Shown piece after piece: positions 43,768-52,810 of a stretch of 64,000 nucleotides of DNA. Source of the DNA: Frateuria_A sp049727805. GTDB lineage: Bacteria; Pseudomonadota; Gammaproteobacteria; Xanthomonadales; Rhodanobacteraceae. The notes under the pieces were generated by a model, which worked only from the letters and a program-made list of their open reading frames with translations, was not told where the DNA came from and searched no databases. The first letter of the stretch is position 1; each line of letters begins with the position of its first letter. The DNA lies in NCBI RefSeq assembly GCF_049727805.1, contig NZ_JBCNYA010000006.1:1-64000 (forward strand), in the 5' to 3' direction. The position numbers and the translations under genes are program-made.

Positions 43768-45120
43768 ATGACCCGCAGTTACCGCTTCCCCGACGATTTC
43801 CTCTGGGGCGCCGCCACTTCGGCGTACCAGATCGAGGGCTCGCCGCTGGCCGATGGCGCCGGCCCCAGCATCTGGGAACGCTTCGCGCACACGCCGGGGA
43901 TGATGCACAACGGCGACACCGGCGACGTCGCCTGCGACCACTACCGCCGCTACAGGGAAGACGTGCAGCTGATGAAGGCGCTGGGCCTGGCCGGCTACCG
44001 CTTCTCGATCAACTGGGCGCGCGTGCTGCCCGAGGGCACCGGGCGGGTCAACCCGAAGGGGCTGGACTTCTACTCGCGGCTGGTCGACGAGCTGCTGGAA
44101 AGCGGCATCGCGCCCCACGCCACGCTGTTCCACTGGGACCTGCCGGCGGCGCTGGACGATCGCGGCGGCTGGCTCAACCGCGACATCGCCCACTGGTTCG
44201 CCGAGTACGCGCAAGTGATGTTCAAGGCGCTGGACGACCGCGTGAAGCACTGGACCACGCTCAACGAACCCTGGGTGGTGACCGACGGCGGCTACCTGCT
44301 CGGCGGCGTGGCGCCGGGCCATCGCAGCAAGTACGAGGCGCCGCTCGCCGCGCACAACCTGATGCGCGCCAGCGGCGCCGGCATCCAGGCCTACCGCGCG
44401 CATGGCCGGCACCAGGTCGGCGTGGTGTTCAACATCGAGCCCAAGTACCCGGCGACGGAAAGCCCGGAGGACCTGGCCGCCACCCGCCGCGCGCATGCCT
44501 ACATGAACGAGCAGTTCGCCGACCCGGCGCTGCTGGGCAGCTATCCGCCGGAACTGAAGGAGATCTTCGGCGACGCCTGGCCGGACTTCCCCGCCGGGGA
44601 TTTCGAGCTGACCTGCCAGAGGCCCGACTTCGTCGGCATCAACTACTACACCCGGGCGGTGGTCCGTCACGATCCGGCCCAGTACCCGCTCAAGGCCTCG
44701 CCGGTACGCCAGCCGCAGGCGACCTACACCGAGACCGGCTGGGAGGTCTATCCGCAGGGCCTCACCGACACGCTGACCTGGTTCAAGGGCCGCTACGGCG
44801 ACCTGCCGCTGTACGTGACCGAGAACGGCGCGGCGTTCTACGACCCGCCCGTCGCCGAGGGCGAAGTGCTCGAGGATCCGCTGCGCACCGGCTACCTGCG
44901 CAAGCACCTGAAGGCCTTGCATGCGGCGATCGAAGCCGGGGTGAACCTGAAGGGCTACTACGCCTGGTCGCTGCTGGACAACCTGGAATGGTCGCTCGGC
45001 TACGCCAAGCGCTTCGGCCTGTACCACGTGGATTTCGCCACGCAGAAGCGCACGCCGAAGGCCAGCGCGAAGCTCTATGCGCAGGTGATCGCCAGCAACG
45101 GCGCGGCGCTGGACGACTAG
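43768..45120 (+). CDS. GH1 beta-glucosidase
   Basis: 450 residues, a normal GH1 length. FLWGAATSAYQIEG is the N-terminal signature. Catalytic acid/base is Glu167 in TLNEPW and the nucleophile is Glu352 in YVTENG. There is no signal peptide, so it acts in the cytoplasm on imported short glucosides. The divergent MalK-type ATPase and a LacI-type operator place it in a sugar-uptake regulon with the genes at 47-57 kb. Its stop overlaps the convergent small membrane-protein gene by 3 bases. ATG 43768 begins the family N-terminus; no strong Shine-Dalgarno site. Confidence 0.95.
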   Translation: MTRSYRFPDDFLWGAATSAYQIEGSPLADGAGPSIWERFAHTPGMMHNGDTGDVACDHYRRYREDVQLMKALGLAGYRFSINWARVLPEGTGRVNPKGLDFYSRLVDELLESGIAPHATLFHWDLPAALDDRGGWLNRDIAHWFAEYAQVMFKALDDRVKHWTTLNEPWVVTDGGYLLGGVAPGHRSKYEAPLAAHNLMRASGAGIQAYRAHGRHQVGVVFNIEPKYPATESPEDLAATRRAHAYMNEQFADPALLGSYPPELKEIFGDAWPDFPAGDFELTCQRPDFVGINYYTRAVVRHDPAQYPLKASPVRQPQATYTETGWEVYPQGLTDTLTWFKGRYGDLPLYVTENGAAFYDPPVAEGEVLEDPLRTGYLRKHLKALHAAIEAGVNLKGYYAWSLLDNLEWSLGYAKRFGLYHVDFATQKRTPKASAKLYAQVIASNGAALDD

Positions 45121-45305
45121 GCGCGCCTCGGCGCGCGCGCCACCCGGACGCGCCGGAGCCGGCGCCAGAAGCCGACTTCCAGGGCCATCCCTGCCAGCAG
45201 CAGCAGCGCGCCCAGCAGCGGCGCGCCGAAGAACAGGGGACCGGACGCGGCCACGTAGGCGACGGTCGCGCCGAGGATCAGGGCAAGGCTGAGCAAATGT
45301 TTCAC
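45117..45305 (-). CDS. Small membrane protein, 62 residues
   Basis: 62 residues from GTG 45305, preceded by AGGAG at suitable spacing. Two hydrophobic stretches (HLLSLALILGATVAYVAA and GAPLLGALLLLAGMALEVGF) suggest two membrane helices, followed by an Arg-rich cytoplasmic tail (RRLRRVRVARAPRRA). No recognised family. It converges on and slightly overlaps the GH1 gene end. Confidence 0.6.
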   Translation of the reverse strand: MKHLLSLALILGATVAYVAASGPLFFGAPLLGALLLLAGMALEVGFWRRLRRVRVARAPRRA

Positions 45306-45394
45306 GACGCGCTCCTGCGGGATGCCGCCGGTCAAGCATAGTCCCATCGGCGTCGCGCGGTGGCCCTCGGCATGACGGCCAGCCAAGCCTGGTT

Positions 45395-45526
45395 CCTTCC
45401 CCCGTTGACGGGGGAAGGTGCCCGCAGGGCGGATGGGGGAAACCTTACGAAGGCCTCACCCAGGCATCGCGCCCAAGAGCGCGCCCATCCGCCTGTCGGC
45501 ACCTTCCCCGCGTTCGCGGGGGAAGG
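45395..45526. repeat. Second inverted pair of the ~45-bp REPIN-like element
   Basis: Unit one runs CCTTCCCCCG...CGGGGGAAGG...GGCGGATGGG; unit two is its inverse, CCCATCCGCC...CCTTCCCCGCG...CGGGGGAAGG. The tails face inward, opposite to the arrangement at 7170-7281. The pair fills most of the 242-base gap between the small membrane protein and rsmG. Confidence 0.8.
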
Positions 45527-45547
45527 CTCGGCCATGCGGCGCCGCGG

Positions 45548-46174
45548 CTAGGCCCGGCCGAGCACCAGCAGATGCCGCTCGGCCTCCAGCCCGGGCACGT
45601 GCAGGGCATGCCGCGCGCGCAGTTCGAAGCCGGCGGGAATTCCCGGCAACTCCTCGTCGGCCGGCTTGCCCTTCATCGCCAGCCAGACGCCATCGGACGC
45701 CAGCAGATGGCCGCCCCAGCCGAGCATGTCGGCCAGGCTGGCGAAGGCGCGCGCGGTGATGCAGTCGAACGAGCCCTCGACCTCTTCCACCCGCGATTGC
45801 ACCGCGCGTACGCCCTCGAGCCCGAGCGTGCGGATCGCCTCGCGCAGGAAGCGCACCTTCTTGCCGTTCGAGTCCACCAGCAGGATCTGCCGTCCCGGCG
45901 CGGCGATCGCCAGCACGATGCCGGGCAGCCCGGGACCGGTGCCGAGGTCGGCCAGCGTGTCGCCTTGCACGTAGGGCAGGATCGCCAGCGAGTCGAGCAG
46001 GTGGCGGGTCACCATCTCGGCCGGGTCGCGCACGGCGGTGAGGTTGTAGGTGCCGTTCCAGCGTTGCAGCAGGGCCTGGTAGGCCAGCAACCGGTCGACC
46101 GCGCCGGCCGGCAGCGCGAGGCCGAGCGCGGCGATGCCGTGTTCGAGGCGTTCGTGCAGGCTGGGAGAGTTCAT
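45548..46174 (-). CDS. rsmG: 16S rRNA (guanine527-N7)-methyltransferase RsmG
   Basis: 208 residues. The SAM-binding motif LADLGTGPGLPGIVLAIAAP, KKVRFLREAIRTLGL and the domain opening (LLQRWNGTYNLTAVRDPAEM) identify RsmG (GidB), which methylates G527 of 16S rRNA; loss gives low-level streptomycin resistance. In most bacteria the order is mnmG-rsmG-parA-parB. Here neither mnmG (upstream is an SPFH gene) nor parA (3 kb away) adjoins it. Confidence 0.96.
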   Translation of the reverse strand: MNSPSLHERLEHGIAALGLALPAGAVDRLLAYQALLQRWNGTYNLTAVRDPAEMVTRHLLDSLAILPYVQGDTLADLGTGPGLPGIVLAIAAPGRQILLVDSNGKKVRFLREAIRTLGLEGVRAVQSRVEEVEGSFDCITARAFASLADMLGWGGHLLASDGVWLAMKGKPADEELPGIPAGFELRARHALHVPGLEAERHLLVLGRA

Positions 46175-46241
46175 CGGCGCGCTCGCATGCGGGAGCCGCC
46201 CAGTATCCGGTGCGCGCGCAGCCGAAGCCAGAGCGCGGGGG

Positions 46242-46709
46242 TCAGGCGAAGTCGAGGTCGACCCGGGTGACCATCATGCCGCGCTCGCGCAGGGCGGCGT
46301 TGAGGCGCTGCTTGAGCCGGCCGCCGAGGTCGCGGCGATTCTCCTGCGCAGCGGCCGGTTCGTCCTTGAGCGCGTCCAGCGCACCGCCGCGGATCAGTTG
46401 CTCGGCCTGGTCGAACACGGCGTCGGCGCGCTCGGGCTCCAGCACCTGCCAGTACACCGTGCCGCGCACGTCGTGCGCGCTGGCCAGCGGTTCCTGGAAA
46501 TGCAGCACCTGTCCGGCCAGATCGATGCGGTGGCCGACCCGGTCCAGCCCCGGCAATACGAAATGCACGCCCGGCTGCAGCAGCCGCCGCCGCTTGCCGC
46601 CGCGATACAGGCTGAGCACCTGGCCGTTCGGCACGCGCCGGACGGCACCGGCCAGCAGGGCCAGGCAGAAGACGGCGGTGAGCAGCGCGATCATCGTGAA
46701 ATCAACCAT
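46242..46709 (-). CDS. Short SPFH/band 7 domain membrane protein
   Basis: 155 residues. One N-terminal membrane helix (MIALLTAVFCLALLAGAV) is followed by an SPFH-like fold: RRVPNGQVLSLYRGGKRRRL, QPGVHFVLPGLDRVGHRIDL. It stops where longer relatives carry a coiled coil, so it is a compact version or a truncated one. Role unknown; SPFH proteins organise membrane domains or guard proteases. It lies 67 bases before rsmG on the same strand and could be co-transcribed. Confidence 0.72.
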   Translation of the reverse strand: MVDFTMIALLTAVFCLALLAGAVRRVPNGQVLSLYRGGKRRRLLQPGVHFVLPGLDRVGHRIDLAGQVLHFQEPLASAHDVRGTVYWQVLEPERADAVFDQAEQLIRGGALDALKDEPAAAQENRRDLGGRLKQRLNAALRERGMMVTRVDLDFA

Positions 46710-46868
46710 TTACCGAAATTTGTTCGGGCAAAGGAGCGAGAGTATGTGCAACATCTTGGCGGAACGCAGGTTAATGGCGTTTTAACGGGCGAACCGGGAA
46801 CCAGCGCACGCACCGGAAAGCTCCCTTCGAGAGGCTATCGGCCGGGTTCGTCGCCACTGGAGGGCCAT

Positions 46869-46880
46869 GAAAACGTTTGC
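46869..46880 (+). promoter_or_regulatory. LacI-type operator 1 upstream of the LacI gene
   Basis: GAAAACGTTTGC, a close match to the LacI-family core (AAACGTTT central 8 bases perfectly palindromic). It lies 70 bases before the regulator's start, 38 bases from operator 2. Confidence 0.7.
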
Positions 46881-46906
46881 TTCGCTGCAACTTTACTTTC
46901 CCCGAT

Positions 46907-46918
46907 GAAAACGTTTAC
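46907..46918 (+). promoter_or_regulatory. LacI-type operator 2 upstream of the LacI gene
   Basis: GAAAACGTTTAC, again with the perfect AAACGTTT core, 32 bases before ATG 46951. Two sites 38 bases apart suit looping or cooperative binding by a LacI-family dimer or tetramer and autoregulation. The 241-base gap before this gene holds nothing else I can support. Confidence 0.75.
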
Positions 46919-46950
46919 GTTCCGCCGCGACGGACGGTGGGGACAAGGAC

Positions 46951-47967
46951 ATGGCAACGATCAAAGACGTGGCACGGGAGGCTGGGGTCTCGGTGGCATC
47001 GGTATCGCGCGCGCTCAACGGCCATCGCGGCGTCACGCCGGAAACCACCGCGCGTATCCGCGAGATCGCCGCGCGCCTGCGCTACGTGCCGCACGTGGCG
47101 GCGCGCAGCCTGATCACCCGTCGCACGCACACCATCGGCGCGCTCCTGCCGGACCTGCACGGCGAGTTCTTCTCAGAACTGATCCGCGGCATCGACCAGG
47201 CCGCACGCGCACGCGGCCTGCACCTGCTGGTGTCCAGTTCGCACGACAGCAGCGAGGAGGCGGCCGCGGCGATGCGCGCGATGCAGGGCCGGGTCGACGG
47301 CCTGCTGATCCTGTCGCCACGCATGGACGCCGCGTTCCTGCACGCCAACCTGCCCGAACAACTGCCCACCGTGCTGCTCAACAGCGCGGTGCGCGACCCG
47401 GCGTACCGCACGCTCAACATCGACGACTATGCCGGCGCCCACGCGATGACCCGCCACCTGCTGCGCACGGGCCACCCGCAGGTGACCTTCATCGGCGGAC
47501 CGGCGGGCAACTTCGACGCGCAGGAACGCGAGCGCGGCTATCGCGATGCGATGGCGCAGCACGCACCGGGCGTGACGCCGGACGTGGTGCCTGGCGACTT
47601 CAACGAGGAATCCGGCCACGCCGCCGCGATCGCGCTGCTCCAGCGCGAGGTCCGCCCGCGCGCGGTGTTCGCCGCCAACGACATGATGGCGGTGGGCTGC
47701 ATGTACGCCTTCAAGGACGCCGGCCTGCGCATTCCGCAGGACATCGCGCTGGCCGGCTTCGACGACATCCCGATCGCGCGCTACCTCACGCCGCCGCTGA
47801 CCACGGTGCACGTGCGCATTGCGGATCTCGGCCGCAGCGCGCTGGAGCGCCTGGCCGGCCAGCTCGACCCCGGCGAACCACCGGGCGATCTGGCCAACAC
47901 CCTGGACTGCGAGGTCGTCGTACGTAGCAGTTGCGGCGCGGACCTCACGATCGCATCACCCGCCTGA
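46951..47967 (+). CDS. LacI-family transcriptional regulator of the sugar locus
   Basis: 338 residues. The helix-turn-helix and hinge (ATIKDVAREAGVSVASVSRA, then AARLRYVPHVAARSL) are followed by a periplasmic-binding-like effector domain (IGALLPDLHGEFFSELIRGI, FAANDMMAVGCMYAFKDAGL, LAGFDDIPIARYLTPPLTTV). It should repress the cluster until a sugar is imported. CAAGGAC precedes ATG 46951. Two operator-like sites sit just upstream and a third at 43724, so the regulon spans both arms. The TBDR gene begins 41 bases downstream. Confidence 0.95.
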   Translation: MATIKDVAREAGVSVASVSRALNGHRGVTPETTARIREIAARLRYVPHVAARSLITRRTHTIGALLPDLHGEFFSELIRGIDQAARARGLHLLVSSSHDSSEEAAAAMRAMQGRVDGLLILSPRMDAAFLHANLPEQLPTVLLNSAVRDPAYRTLNIDDYAGAHAMTRHLLRTGHPQVTFIGGPAGNFDAQERERGYRDAMAQHAPGVTPDVVPGDFNEESGHAAAIALLQREVRPRAVFAANDMMAVGCMYAFKDAGLRIPQDIALAGFDDIPIARYLTPPLTTVHVRIADLGRSALERLAGQLDPGEPPGDLANTLDCEVVVRSSCGADLTIASPA

Positions 47968-48008
47968 AACAACCATCCAACAGCACGCGCCCTCGAGGGA
48001 GGGGAACC

Positions 48009-51000
48009 ATGAACACGACGATGCGCTTTAAGAAACGCCTGCTCGCCAGCCTGATCGCCGGCTCGGCGGTGGCGCTTGCCGCCGCACCGGACCTGCTGTG
48101 GGCGCAGACCGCCAACGCGACGCTGCGCGGCAGCGGTCCCGCCAACACCCAGGTGACCGCCCGCAACGTGGCCACCGGTTCCGTGCGCCGCACGCGCACC
48201 GGCGCCGACGGCAGCTACGCGATGCCGGGACTGCAGCCTGGCACCTACCAGGTGGATGCGGGTCCGGGCACCGAACGCACCGTCACCCTGACGGTGGCTT
48301 CCACTGCCACGCTGGATCTGCAGCAGCCGGCTGCGCCCAGCAATGCTCCCTCGGCGGCCAATGCGACCACGCTGACCGGCGTGACGGTGAGCGCGACCAC
48401 GCTGGTGGAGGTCAAGACATCCGAAGTCGGCAACGTCGTTTCGCAGCGCCAGATCGCGACCATTCCGCAGGTCACGCGCAACTTCCTCGAGTTCGCCGAC
48501 ATCGTGCCCGGCATGGCCTTCAGCACGCAGAACGGCAAGACCTCCATCAAGGCCGGCTCCCAGCCCAGCAGCAACGTCAATGTCTACATCGACGGCGTCG
48601 GCCAGAAGAACTACATCCATGGCGGCGGCCTGGCTGGTCAGGCGGGTCCCAACCATGACGGCGACGCCGGCAATCCGTTCCCGCAGCTGGCGATCGGCGA
48701 GTATCGCGTCATCACGTCCAACTACAAGGCCGAATACGACCAGATCTCTTCGGCAGCGATCACCGCCGAGACCAAGTCCGGTACCAACGAGTTTCACGGT
48801 GAGGCGTTCGAGACCTTCACCAGCGACCGCTTCCGCGCCGAGACTCCCGCCGAGGCCGACTCGCACAACAAGGCGCGGGGTGTCAGCCGTGAATACGGCG
48901 GCGCCTTCGGCGGCCCCATCATCAAGGACAAGTTGCACTTCTTCGTGACCTACGAAGCGAAGGAGTTCTCCACGCCGACCACCACCACCGGTTCGGCCGG
49001 CACCTACAACGGCGTCCCATTCAACAACTTCCTTCCCCCGGACGTGCGCAGCCAGCTCGGCCCGAGCGCGTTGCCGTTCAAGGAGAACCTGTACTTCGGC
49101 AAGATCGACTGGGAGCCGACCGACCGTGACCGTTTTGAACTGAGCACCAAGATCCGCAAGGAAACGCAGATCTTCGGCGCCGACATCGATACGGCGCCCT
49201 CGGCGAACTACAACTACCGCAACGACGACAAGCGCGTGGACGCGCGCTGGCAGCACAGCGCCGACGCCTGGTTCAACGAGCTGATGTGGACCTACGAGAG
49301 CACGCTGGACTCGCCCTCGGCGATCACGGACGCGCCGGCGACCACCTACTTCTGGAATGCGACGGACCCCGTCGGGCAGGTTCTGCTGATCAACGGCCAG
49401 GACCCTCGCCAGTACTTCGAGGCGCGGCAGAAGGGCAATGGAATCCAGGACAACCTGACCTTCAACGACCTGGAGTGGCATGGCGACCACGTGGTCAAGA
49501 TGGGCGTGAAATACAAGAAGGTCACGCTCTCCGACCGCGACAGCTCGACGGCCGCGAACTATTTCTACGACGTCGGTCCGAACGGCGCGGCATCGATCCC
49601 GTATCGCGTCACGTTCGGCAAGGTCAATTCCGGCCTTCCGCTCACCGCGGTGTCGGAGAACAAGCAGTTCGGCGCCTACATCCAGGACGACTGGGAGGTC
49701 AACGACAAGCTGACCTTGAACCTCGGCGTGCGCTGGGACTACGAGAAATCGCCGCAGTTCCTGAACTACCGGACGCTGCAGCCGATCGTCGATGCCATCT
49801 ACGCGCCGACCTACCAGGTCAACGACGGTACCGGCGAGGTGACCATCGACCACTCCTACGCCGACAGCCTGGCGGCCGGCGGCGTCAACATCGCCGACTA
49901 CATCAGCAACGGCCACAACCGCAAGGCGCCGAGGAACGAGATCCAGCCCCGCTTCGGCTTCTCCTACGACCTGAACGCCGACGAGCAGCACGTGATCTTC
50001 GGCGGCGCCGGCCGCGCGTACGACCGCAACCTGTTCGACGTGATCTCGCTGGAGAACAGCAAGAACGCCCTGTCCGAACCGGACATCTACTTCGAGAATC
50101 CAGCCGGGCTCAACGGCTGCGGTCCCGGCCAGGCCGACAACCAGTCCTGCTTCGTGTGGGATCCGAAGTACTTCGACGCCGCCAACCTGCAAGGCCTGGG
50201 ATCGGGCGTGAGCGAAGTCGACATGATCAACAACAACATCAAGGCCCCGTACTCGGACCAGTTCAGCCTCGGCATGCGCAACAAGCTGGGTGACTGGAAC
50301 ACCAGCGTCACGCTGGCGCGCATCATCCAGTACGACGGCATCATCGGCCAGCTCGGCAACCGCTATCCGAACGGCCACTTCTATACCTACGGCACCAACA
50401 CCAACCAGTGGGGCGATTCGGGCGTGCCGGGCATCGGCAGCCTGATCCTCTTCGACAACGGCAAGACCAACTACAACACGCAACTGCTGGTGTCGGCGGA
50501 GAAGCCCTACACCCGCGAAAGCGGCTGGGGCCTGACGATTTCCTACACGCATACGCACGCGACGCAGAACCGCCTGTACTCCGACGGCTACGCGTTCGAT
50601 CTGCCGAGCATCAAGGATTATCCGTTCCAGACCTCCAGCGCCGCGCCGAAGCACCGCCTGGTGGTCAGCGGCTCGGTCGACGTGCCATGGGGCATCACGC
50701 TGGCGGGCAAACTGACGCTGGCCACGCCGACGCCCAACAACTCGATCTGCGGTGTGCCACCCGAGGCCCAGGGCACCAACTACTGCGGCGCGCAGCCGAT
50801 CGGCCCGCAGGGCGAATACGCCAATGCCTGGCCTGCGACGGCTACGCCCAGCGGTGGGGGCAGGTTCCTGATCGGCGGTCCGATCTTCGGTTACCGCGAC
50901 ATCGACCTGCAGGCGACCAAGAACTTCGAGCTCGGACACGGACTGGTGCTGCAGTTGCGGTTCGACGCGCTGAACGTCCTGAACTTCAAGAACTACTCGG

Positions 51001-51110
51001 ACGTGATCGACGTCTTCAACAACGGTGTGTACCAGCCGTACTACAACCCGATCGGCAACATCTACGGCGTGCCACGCACGTACAAGCTCACGGCAGACAT
51101 CAAGTTCTGA
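48009..51110 (+). CDS. TonB-dependent receptor of the sugar locus (Oar-like)
   Basis: 1033 residues. Signal peptide LLASLIAGSAVALAAAPDLL, carboxypeptidase-regulatory-like domain (about residues 35-110: TGSVRRTRTGADGSYAMPGL), plug (TTLTGVTVSATTLVEVKTSE, GGAFGGPIIKDKLHFFVTYE) and a barrel ending YKLTADIKF with the terminal Phe of outer-membrane proteins. Placed after a LacI regulator and before a halogenase-like gene, an endoglucanase and an ABC importer, it most likely imports oligosaccharides released outside the cell. GAGGGAGGGG precedes ATG 48009. Confidence 0.93.
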   Translation: MNTTMRFKKRLLASLIAGSAVALAAAPDLLWAQTANATLRGSGPANTQVTARNVATGSVRRTRTGADGSYAMPGLQPGTYQVDAGPGTERTVTLTVASTATLDLQQPAAPSNAPSAANATTLTGVTVSATTLVEVKTSEVGNVVSQRQIATIPQVTRNFLEFADIVPGMAFSTQNGKTSIKAGSQPSSNVNVYIDGVGQKNYIHGGGLAGQAGPNHDGDAGNPFPQLAIGEYRVITSNYKAEYDQISSAAITAETKSGTNEFHGEAFETFTSDRFRAETPAEADSHNKARGVSREYGGAFGGPIIKDKLHFFVTYEAKEFSTPTTTTGSAGTYNGVPFNNFLPPDVRSQLGPSALPFKENLYFGKIDWEPTDRDRFELSTKIRKETQIFGADIDTAPSANYNYRNDDKRVDARWQHSADAWFNELMWTYESTLDSPSAITDAPATTYFWNATDPVGQVLLINGQDPRQYFEARQKGNGIQDNLTFNDLEWHGDHVVKMGVKYKKVTLSDRDSSTAANYFYDVGPNGAASIPYRVTFGKVNSGLPLTAVSENKQFGAYIQDDWEVNDKLTLNLGVRWDYEKSPQFLNYRTLQPIVDAIYAPTYQVNDGTGEVTIDHSYADSLAAGGVNIADYISNGHNRKAPRNEIQPRFGFSYDLNADEQHVIFGGAGRAYDRNLFDVISLENSKNALSEPDIYFENPAGLNGCGPGQADNQSCFVWDPKYFDAANLQGLGSGVSEVDMINNNIKAPYSDQFSLGMRNKLGDWNTSVTLARIIQYDGIIGQLGNRYPNGHFYTYGTNTNQWGDSGVPGIGSLILFDNGKTNYNTQLLVSAEKPYTRESGWGLTISYTHTHATQNRLYSDGYAFDLPSIKDYPFQTSSAAPKHRLVVSGSVDVPWGITLAGKLTLATPTPNNSICGVPPEAQGTNYCGAQPIGPQGEYANAWPATATPSGGGRFLIGGPIFGYRDIDLQATKNFELGHGLVLQLRFDALNVLNFKNYSDVIDVFNNGVYQPYYNPIGNIYGVPRTYKLTADIKF

Positions 51111-51137
51111 CCGCGGCAGTCGTACGGTCGTACCATG

Positions 51138-51162
51138 GCAAGGCCTGCTTTGCAGGCCTTGC
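51138..51162 (+). repeat. Perfect 11-bp stem hairpin between TBDR and halogenase-like genes
   Basis: GCAAGGCCTGC (51138-51148) pairs with GCAGGCCTTGC (51152-51162) around TTT. There is no U tract after it, so it is not a standard terminator. In the operon mRNA it could stabilise the receptor message or limit read-through into the halogenase-like gene. Confidence 0.65.
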
Positions 51163-51246
51163 TCCTATGCGGCGGCGGTCAGCCGGCTCCAGGGACGGGC
51201 AAGCGCTGGTCGCGCCAGGTTTCCGTTTTCGTCGAAAGCGCATGCC

Positions 51247-52761
51247 ATGAGCGATCACATCCGGACCATTCTCATCGTCGGTGGCGGCACGGCAGGCTGG
51301 ATGGCAGCCGCCGGGCTGGCCAAGGTACTCGGCCGCGACTGCGCCATACGACTGGTCGAATCCGAGGAGATCGGCACGATCGGGGTCGGCGAGGCGACGG
51401 TGCCGCACCTGAGCCTGTTCAACCGCTTCCTCGAGATCGACGAAGCCGAGTTCGTCCGCCAGACCCAGGGCACCTTCAAGCTCGGCATCCAGTTCAACGA
51501 CTGGGGCAGGGTGGGCGACTCCTACATCCACGGCTTCGGCACCCTTGGCCACGACGTGGGCATGCAGCCGTTCCACCAGTACTGGCTGCGCGCACGCCAA
51601 CTGGGGCTGGCCGACGAGCTCGGCCTGTATTCACTCAACACCTTCGCCGCGCCACGCGGCCGCTTCATGACCTCGGCAAGCGACGTGCCGGCGACCTCGC
51701 CCCTGGCCAATATCGCCTACGCCTATCATTTCGACGCGGGCCGATATGCCCGCTACCTGCGCGGTTATGCGGAGAAGCGCGGCGTGCGCCGCACCGAAGG
51801 CAAGATCGCCCAGACCCTGCTGCGCGCGGACGACGGCTTCGTCGAAGCGGTAGTGCTGGAAAACGGCGAGCGCATCGAGGCCGATCTGTTCATCGATTGC
51901 TCCGGCTTCCGCGGCCTGCTGATCGAGCAGGCCCTGCACTCCGGCTACGAGGAGTGGACGCACTGGCTGCCGTGCAACCGCGCGCTGGCGGTGGCCTGCG
52001 AGAAGGTCGGGCCGCCGACGCCGTACACGCGCTGCACGGCGCGCGCATCCGGCTGGCAATGGCGCATTCCGCTGCAGCATCGCACCGGCAACGGCATGGT
52101 CTATTCCAGCGACCATGTCAGCGACGACGAAGCGGCGGCCGTGCTTCTTTCGAACCTGGACGGGCGGCCGCTGGGCGATCCGCGGCCTCTGCGTTTCGTC
52201 ACCGGCCGGCGCAAGCAGGCGTGGAACCGCAACGTGGTGGCGCTGGGCCTGGCCAGCGGCTTCATGGAACCGCTGGAATCGACCAGCATCTTCATGATCC
52301 AGTCCGGCGTCATGCGGCTGCTGACGTTGCTGCCGCGGCGCGACTGCCATCCGGTGTTGCGCGAGCGCTTCAATGCACAATCGGCGGTCGAGGCCGAACG
52401 CATCCGCGATTTCCTGATCCTGCACTACCACGCGACGCAGCGCGACGAGCCGTTCTGGAAGCAATGCCGCGAGATGTCCATCCCCACCACGCTGGAGGAC
52501 AACATCCGGCTGTTCCGCGACACCGGCAGCTTCTTCCGCGACGGCAACGAGATGTTCGGCCTGGTCAGCTGGGTCCAGGTGATGATCGGCCAGGGCATCC
52601 TGCCGGAGCGCTACCACGCGCTGGTCGACCAGATGCCCGAGGCGGACCTTCGCCAGTTCATGCAGGGCGTGCGCAACGTCGTATCCAGTTGCGTGGACGC
52701 CATGCCGCCGCACGAGGCCTTCATCGCACGGCACTGCACGGCCGAGGCCGTGGCGGCGTGA
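51247..52761 (+). CDS. Flavin-dependent tryptophan halogenase-like protein
   Basis: 504 residues. FAD-binding VGGGTAGWMAA at the N-terminus, GVGEATVPHL, catalytic-type Lys78 in QGTFKLGIQF (Lys79 of PrnA/RebH), the halogenase motif WxWxIP at 270-275 (WQWRIP) and Glu341/Glu344 in FMEPLESTSIF (the catalytic Glu region) are all present, so the enzyme looks intact. Such genes lie next to TBDRs in Xanthomonas and Caulobacter, where indole halogenation is known but the natural substrate is not. ATG 51247 lacks a clear Shine-Dalgarno site; an imperfect CGTTTTCG/CGAAAGCG repeat ends 6 bases upstream. Its operon role is unclear. Confidence 0.92.
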   Translation: MSDHIRTILIVGGGTAGWMAAAGLAKVLGRDCAIRLVESEEIGTIGVGEATVPHLSLFNRFLEIDEAEFVRQTQGTFKLGIQFNDWGRVGDSYIHGFGTLGHDVGMQPFHQYWLRARQLGLADELGLYSLNTFAAPRGRFMTSASDVPATSPLANIAYAYHFDAGRYARYLRGYAEKRGVRRTEGKIAQTLLRADDGFVEAVVLENGERIEADLFIDCSGFRGLLIEQALHSGYEEWTHWLPCNRALAVACEKVGPPTPYTRCTARASGWQWRIPLQHRTGNGMVYSSDHVSDDEAAAVLLSNLDGRPLGDPRPLRFVTGRRKQAWNRNVVALGLASGFMEPLESTSIFMIQSGVMRLLTLLPRRDCHPVLRERFNAQSAVEAERIRDFLILHYHATQRDEPFWKQCREMSIPTTLEDNIRLFRDTGSFFRDGNEMFGLVSWVQVMIGQGILPERYHALVDQMPEADLRQFMQGVRNVVSSCVDAMPPHEAFIARHCTAEAVAA

Positions 52762-52810
52762 TGTTCGTCGGGGCGGTACCTTCCCCATCCGCAGACATCA
52801 CGGTTCTTCG

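Noticed and set aside
45299..45307. Half-site TGTTTCACG resembling parS near parAB
   Set aside because: Only the left half of the 16-bp parS palindrome is present, and it coincides with the start codon region of a small membrane-protein gene.
47781..50939. Long minus-strand ORF antisense to the second TBDR
   Set aside because: Repetitive Val/Ala/Arg/Gly sequence with no family motif; the plus strand encodes an intact receptor with a good ribosome-binding site.
51247..52761. Halogenase gene as part of an antibiotic biosynthesis cluster
   Set aside because: No NRPS, PKS or tailoring genes are near; neighbours are sugar-uptake genes.
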